Source of the DNA: CAYLUN01 sp964386865
GTDB taxonomy: Bacteria; Verrucomicrobiota; Kiritimatiellia; RFP12; UBA1067
Direction: 5' to 3'
Length of the DNA stretch: 33,613 nt
Assembly (NCBI GenBank): GCA_964386865.1
Contig: CAYLUN010000061.1
Span: forward strand, 1 to 33,613
Shown here: positions 29,085 through 33,613 of the stretch, one piece after another
Position numbering within the stretch: the first letter of the stretch is position 1
How the letters are laid out: each line of letters starts with the position of its first letter
The notes under the pieces: generated by a model
What the model was told of the DNA's origin: nothing
Seen by the model: the letters and a program-made list of their open reading frames with translations, nothing else
Database searches by the model: none
Program-made: the position numbers and the translations under genes

Positions 29085-30530
29085 TTACCGCTTGCCCTCC
29101 GACTCAATAAACGTGCAGAGCGCCGCAATATTCCGCACGAACACCTCGCAGGACACCGCCCGGACGCGCTGCCCCTTGGCCGCTTTCAGTGCCGTCTCCG
29201 ACACCCAGCGCCCTCTCCCGTCTAGCGCGTTCAGCGTCTTCTCCGCCTCCGAGGCGCTGCCCGGCGCCGACGGCGCGAACGCTCTGAACCCTTTCATGCG
29301 CAGGCTGTTGAGCAAACGGTTGCGCGCGTCTGCCGTGAGGTTAGGCAGGGCGGCCAGCCATTTTTCGTCCACGGCATAGTCGACCTTAAACGCGTAGTGC
29401 GTCGGCACGTCCGCGTCTGAGAAGGTCAGCTGATAGTCGCGGGTGAAGTAGAGCGGCCGGCTCGTGCGCAGCTCGTAGAAGCGCGCGAGCCGCCCGTCCG
29501 GCAACCGGGACCGCTGCAGGTAAGCCACCGCCCGCGGGATCGGCTCCAAATAACCCGCGTCGCCCGTCACCAGGTACAGCTCCGCCAGCGCCCGCAGGAG
29601 CGCCTGCGACTCGCCCCCCGTCACCGAGGCCGGCTCGAACTTCCGCGCCCAGCAAGGCCTCATCTGGAAGTCGTACTGCTGCGCCCAGGCCGGCTGCGGC
29701 TCCGGCATCTGCGCCAGCTTGATGAAGCCTCCGGCCCGTTTCGCCGCCGCCAGGTAGACGTCGTTGGTGTACACCTCCCACGCCGCGAAGAGGAGCCGGT
29801 TGACGTCCCGGATCAGGTTGTCGTTAAACGTGTAAAAGACATGGTAGTCTTTCTCGTGCGTCGGCTCCGCGCCCTCGGGCGGGTATTCGGCCTGCTTCAC
29901 CGGATAGGTCGCCGGGTCGTAGGTCGGCTCCGGCAGGAAGACCTGCGGAAACGCGCCGTTTGGGAACTGGGCCCGGAGCAATCCGGCCAGGCCGAACGCG
30001 GCGGCCTCGTGGATGGACGCGTCCTGGAAGCCCAGCGCCTCGTCCAGCAAAACTAGGAAGCGCAGCGCCTCCTGCGTCGTGTTGTCGTCCAGCACCGAGT
30101 AGCGTTTGACGGACGTGCTTTTCGAGGGCGGGTCCACGCGGAAATCCAGCTTGGCCCGGCGCGTGGCGTCGAAGGGGATCATGTACGGCCAGCCGCCGCC
30201 GCGCAACTGGCCGCGCACGAGGCAGAGCCCCGCCGCCTTGGCCGAGTCCAGATAGGAGGGGTCGCGCGTCACCTGCCATGCCCGAAGGAAGGCCAGCCCG
30301 ACGGTCGGCGTGCCCGGCGGCTGCACCCAGACGCTCCGGTCGTCCGCCACGTTCTCGCCCTCGCGCAGCGACAGGTCCTCGCTGTACGCCCACAGGTAGC
30401 CGCCCTCGGTCGCGACCTCCTCGCGGAAAAACGCCGCCGCCCGCCTCAGCCCCGCCTCAGCCTCGGCCCGCTCCAGCGCCCAGCCCGCATGTGCCAGCAG
30501 GCACAAGGTCACCACATATACCTGTTTCAT
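29085..30530 (-). CDS. Pectate lyase-like protein (PL10 type)
   Basis: A secreted protein of 481 residues with a signal peptide (MKQVYVVTLCLLAHAGWALE). The chosen ATG at 30530 has AGAGGG five bases upstream; longer in-frame starts run into the upstream gene. PL10-like signatures are DDNTTQEALRFL (148-159), RAQFPNGAFPQVF (186-198) and YTFNDNLIRDVNRLL (233-247), corresponding to the family's DNxATxxxIRFL, QYPNGGWPQ and TFNDxA motifs. An (alpha/alpha) barrel is expected. PL10 enzymes cleave polygalacturonate by beta-elimination, but the motifs are divergent, so the true polymer could be another uronate-containing glycan. It starts 38 bases after the second CotH gene on the same strand, so the two are probably cotranscribed. 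Confidence 0.8.
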   Translation of the reverse strand: MKQVYVVTLCLLAHAGWALERAEAEAGLRRAAAFFREEVATEGGYLWAYSEDLSLREGENVADDRSVWVQPPGTPTVGLAFLRAWQVTRDPSYLDSAKAAGLCLVRGQLRGGGWPYMIPFDATRRAKLDFRVDPPSKSTSVKRYSVLDDNTTQEALRFLVLLDEALGFQDASIHEAAAFGLAGLLRAQFPNGAFPQVFLPEPTYDPATYPVKQAEYPPEGAEPTHEKDYHVFYTFNDNLIRDVNRLLFAAWEVYTNDVYLAAAKRAGGFIKLAQMPEPQPAWAQQYDFQMRPCWARKFEPASVTGGESQALLRALAELYLVTGDAGYLEPIPRAVAYLQRSRLPDGRLARFYELRTSRPLYFTRDYQLTFSDADVPTHYAFKVDYAVDEKWLAALPNLTADARNRLLNSLRMKGFRAFAPSAPGSASEAEKTLNALDGRGRWVSETALKAAKGQRVRAVSCEVFVRNIAALCTFIESEGKR

Positions 30531-30568
30531 AAGCGCCCTCTGTTCCTGTGAAAGCGAAACGCGCCGGC

Positions 30569-33500
30569 CTAGTCCCTCACCCGCACCGCGAAGAAGAGCC
30601 GCGGCGCGTTCGTCGCGACGGACACCGTCACCGCGCCCGTGCCGGGCTCGGCCCCCGAAAACGCCGCGCCCGCGACGGGCTGCCACTGGTCGAGCGGCAC
30701 CTCGAGCGAGGCCGAGCAGACCAGCACCAGCCGCGGATCCAGCGCCCCCGAGAGGCGCAGCGTCACCGCGCCGCCCGCGACGCCCACGCCCGGGCTGCCG
30801 GCCGCGGCCGAGAAGCACGGGATGACGAGCGGCGCGACCGTGGAAATGGGCTGGGCCGCGGAGTCGGCGCTGAGGCCGTTACCGTTCAGGGCCGCCACGC
30901 GGAAGCAGAGGTTGGTTCCATCTGGCAGGCCGCTCTCCGCGTAGGACTCCGCCTCCACGTAAGCCGCGGCCGCGTAGGGGCCGTCGGGAGCTGTCGCCCG
31001 GCGCACGAGGTACCCGATGGCGTTTGTGACCGCGCCCCACGTCAGCGAGACCGTGCCCACGCCGGAAGTCGCCGCGAACCCGGCGGGCGTCGCGGGCACG
31101 GCGTCGTACCCGTACGCCTCCAGCTCCGCGATGTTGCCCCAGCCGCCCGCCGGCGGCAGATAGCGCAGGTAACGGAAGCGCCGGTCCAAATGGAGCGGCA
31201 CGATCGTATAGACGCCGACGGGCGGCGTCGCCGTGACGGTGTGGAGCGTCTCCGGCGACTCGAAGGTGGTGAGGGTGTCCGAGACCGACGAGATCTGAAA
31301 CCGGCCGTTGACCATCCGGGCCGGAATGTTCGAGCGCGGCACGTAGCGCAGGTAGGACAGCCGCCGCCAGCGCTCGCCGCCGTATTCCTGCCCCGGCCAG
31401 CCGCCGTCCGTGGCCGCGTCGTAGAAAGTCGCGAGGTCGTTGTCGAAGACCTTCTCCCGCGTGTTCCCGCCGTTGTTATACGAGCCGGGTGTGCCGATCA
31501 CGGCGCCGGTGAGCTTACGCTCCACCCCGCTGGCGAAAGCCTGGAACGCCGCAGAGGCAGGCCCCTCGGTCTCGCCGTGCAGCGCCGAAGCGGTGTAGTA
31601 GGCGTCCACGCCGGCCAGCGGCGCCGCGTCGAGAAAGACGTTGTTCGTGACGACTGCAAGCGGCGCGAAGGGGCCGGCCTGCGAGGCGGAGCGCCGCACC
31701 ACGTAACGCTCCGCGCCTGCGACCTCGCTCCAGTATAGCAGCGGATTCCCGCTCTCGACCGTACCGCAGGCGAGGGCGGGCGCGAGCAGGCCGTAGGCGA
31801 AAAATGCGGTGTAGGTCGCGTCGCGCCGCGCGGGGAACGTGCGGCTGATGGCCGTTAGCCCATCGCTCCAGCGGGTGAAGCGCCAGAGGTCTTCGGGCAC
31901 TGCCGTCAGCGTCACCGACGCGCCGTCTTCGTACGCGCCGCCGCCGGTGACCGCGCCGCCTTCGCGGGGCGACGCGAGCGCTTCGATCTGATGCCGCTGC
32001 GTGTTGCTGACCGCCACGAGCAGCGTGGTCTCGTCCGTCACCGCCACGCCGTTCGTCAGGCCCAGCAGGGCGATCCGGAAGGCGTACACACCCGAGCCGA
32101 GCGTGATGGGGGGCGTCCACGTGAAGGAGCCGGCCGCGCTGATGACGGCGCCCGTCGGCCCCTCGGCCACGGTGTAGACCGCCTGCGAGACGGTCGCCAT
32201 GGGCGCGAAGGAGAGCGCGAGCGTTTGCGCGGCGGCGACAGACTGAACGGAGTAGAGAGGCAGCAGCCCCGTTGCCGCCGGATTGCGGTTCGGCAGGCCG
32301 GGCGTCGGTCGCGAGAAGCTGACCCAGACTCCGGAGGCGCCGTTTGGCCACCGGCCTTGGCTGACGTTGGAACTCTGCGAGCCGAAGGTCAACCGGTCCA
32401 GCTCGGTGCCGCGGTCGGGCGTCTGTACGGCGATCCCGTCGCCGCTCTTGCCTAGGCCGAAGGTCGCGTTGAGCGAGCCGTCGGCGTTCAGGCCCGCCGC
32501 GAGGCTGCCGCCCGTCCACACCAGCAGGCACGCGCCGGGCTGGAGCGTCACGCCGGCGGGGACCTGGCACGCGTTATCGGGCTGGCTGTCGACCAGCCAG
32601 TAGCCGCCGAGGTCGACCGCCGCCGGGCTTTCGTTCAGCAGCTCGAACCAGTCCTCCGCCGCGCCGGTTACGGGATGCGTGATGCCCCCCGCCTTGGTCG
32701 CGTCCGCCATGACCTCGTTCACGGTCACGCGCGGCAGCACGGCGGGTTCGAGCACGGCCCGCACGGTGAGGTCGTTGGTCACGGTGAGCGTCAGGGTCTG
32801 GTCCGGCAGGGGGCCGACCGACGTCTCCCAGCGCGCGAAGGTGAAGCCGGGCTCCGGCGTGACGCTCACGGTTACGGGCACGGTCTTGAAGTAGGCTCCG
32901 CTCCACGGGAAGGGCCTGGCGGGGTTGGGCAAGCCCAGCGTGGCGGCGTCGATGGTGACCGTGTTCACGCTGATCCGGCCCGCGCCGTTCGTGAGGTCGA
33001 CGGTTAGGCGCGCCATGCCGACGAGGCCGAACTCGTTGACGATGTTGGTGAGCGCAGGCCCGGGCCGGTTGCTGGCGAAGTTCTTGAGGCCGGCCACGCG
33101 GGACTGCCACGACGCGTAGCTGACCATGCGGCCCCAGCGGGCGATGTGGCGAGGCATCTCCGAGTCCACGCGCGCCGCCATGTTCGAGACGATGCCGTGG
33201 ACGCGGGCGGGCTGAAACGCGGTGTTGATCAGGTCGGCGAAGCGGTTGACGAAGCGGTTGCGGAAATCAGCGTTCGCCAACAGGCGGTCGAACTGGGGCT
33301 GGCATACGCCGCGCCCGCTGCGCCGAGCCTGGAACATCATGTCCTGCGAGACATTGCCGAAGCCGTTATCGGTGTCGTAGATCGCCCAGCGCCAGCGCCC
33401 GTCGTGGCCGTGGGGCGCGGCGGGGTTGTACGAGGTGCGCACGCGCCACACGCCCAGGTTGTTGCCCGGCCAGTCGGTGTTGGCGCAGTAGACCTCGCAG

Positions 33501-33613
33501 GCGTAGTGGTCGATCAGGCTGTCGAGGTCCATGCGCGACTCCACCCAGGCGTAGTTGGAGGCGATGGAGAGGTCGTTGGTCTTGGTGAAGGCGAGCACCT
33601 CCTTGTAGTCCAG
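30569..33613 (-). CDS. Second CotH-family surface protein, N-terminal part missing (runs off the right edge)
   Basis: At least 1015 residues, open at the right edge of the window. It starts inside a CotH kinase domain, with HYACEVYCANTDWPGNNLGV and the acidic motif in RWRWAIYDTDNGFG. Then follow a divergent InlB-like repeat (GFTFARWE), a lamin-tail domain (VTVNEVMADATKAGG, EDWFELLNES), an Ig-like region, a second InlB-like repeat (WRFTRWSDG), a fibronectin-III-like unit (YWSEVAGAERYVVRRS), a discoidin (F5/8 C)-like domain (TREKVFDNDLATFYDA, HLDRRFRYLRYLPP) and a second FN3-like unit (GVGTVSLTWGAVTNAIGYLV). It ends LFFAVRVRD with no sorting signal I recognise. It is probably exported and carbohydrate-binding. 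It lies upstream of the PL10-like lyase by 38 bases. Confidence 0.88.
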   Translation of the reverse strand: MDYKEVLAFTKTNDLSIASNYAWVESRMDLDSLIDHYACEVYCANTDWPGNNLGVWRVRTSYNPAAPHGHDGRWRWAIYDTDNGFGNVSQDMMFQARRSGRGVCQPQFDRLLANADFRNRFVNRFADLINTAFQPARVHGIVSNMAARVDSEMPRHIARWGRMVSYASWQSRVAGLKNFASNRPGPALTNIVNEFGLVGMARLTVDLTNGAGRISVNTVTIDAATLGLPNPARPFPWSGAYFKTVPVTVSVTPEPGFTFARWETSVGPLPDQTLTLTVTNDLTVRAVLEPAVLPRVTVNEVMADATKAGGITHPVTGAAEDWFELLNESPAAVDLGGYWLVDSQPDNACQVPAGVTLQPGACLLVWTGGSLAAGLNADGSLNATFGLGKSGDGIAVQTPDRGTELDRLTFGSQSSNVSQGRWPNGASGVWVSFSRPTPGLPNRNPAATGLLPLYSVQSVAAAQTLALSFAPMATVSQAVYTVAEGPTGAVISAAGSFTWTPPITLGSGVYAFRIALLGLTNGVAVTDETTLLVAVSNTQRHQIEALASPREGGAVTGGGAYEDGASVTLTAVPEDLWRFTRWSDGLTAISRTFPARRDATYTAFFAYGLLAPALACGTVESGNPLLYWSEVAGAERYVVRRSASQAGPFAPLAVVTNNVFLDAAPLAGVDAYYTASALHGETEGPASAAFQAFASGVERKLTGAVIGTPGSYNNGGNTREKVFDNDLATFYDAATDGGWPGQEYGGERWRRLSYLRYVPRSNIPARMVNGRFQISSVSDTLTTFESPETLHTVTATPPVGVYTIVPLHLDRRFRYLRYLPPAGGWGNIAELEAYGYDAVPATPAGFAATSGVGTVSLTWGAVTNAIGYLVRRATAPDGPYAAAAYVEAESYAESGLPDGTNLCFRVAALNGNGLSADSAAQPISTVAPLVIPCFSAAAGSPGVGVAGGAVTLRLSGALDPRLVLVCSASLEVPLDQWQPVAGAAFSGAEPGTGAVTVSVATNAPRLFFAVRVRD

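Overview
The window is very GC-rich and densely coded, and its gene content fits a Gram-negative bacterium of the PVC superphylum, most likely Kiritimatiellota or a relative. This is an inference from content: giant secreted proteins combining lamin-tail, CotH-kinase and Listeria-Bacteroides-type repeats, a PL10-like lyase, VTC and DUF4956 proteins, and LPS/outer-membrane assembly lipoproteins. No 16S rRNA or other marker was available. I saw no tRNA, rRNA, CRISPR array or classical IS element.

Layout. (1) 1-4039: the start of an Orn/Lys/Arg decarboxylase leaving the left edge, a divergent NarL-type response regulator with a good promoter, a terminator-like hairpin, a possible small ORF, and a secreted NHL-like propeller protein. 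(2) 4108-6632: a LemA and M48 metalloprotease pair, closed by a strong hairpin shared with the convergent neighbour. (3) 12842-6748 on the minus strand: a compact run of six genes, namely a BamD-like TPR protein, an LptE-like lipoprotein, hflX, rsmI, a REP-type transposase (RAYT) fused to a DprA-like domain, and a radical SAM protein. The RAYT gene carries palindromes inside its own coding region, and the radical SAM gene carries two in-frame blocks of heptamer repeats. (4) 13025-15526 on the plus strand: serA and prmA, with a short heptamer repeat between them. (5) 16730-15714: ruvB.

(6) 33613-16789 on the minus strand is the most unusual part. It runs from a truncated CotH surface protein and a PL10-like lyase to a second group in the order VTC polyphosphate polymerase, DUF4956 membrane protein, HlyD-type adaptor, TolC-type lipoprotein, and a 2606-residue CotH/FG-GAP/InlB-repeat protein. 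Spacings of 13, 16, 33 and 86 bases suggest one operon. It combines a polyphosphate polymerase, a membrane protein, an envelope-spanning adaptor/outer-membrane pair with no ABC ATPase, and a giant exported CotH-type kinase.

My leading hypothesis, which is inference, is a system that makes polyphosphate (or another phosphate-rich product) at the inner membrane and links it across the envelope to a surface kinase or matrix protein. Just upstream lies an 8-base direct repeat with an 11-base period, the geometry of an OmpR/PhoB-type operator, which would suit phosphate-responsive control.
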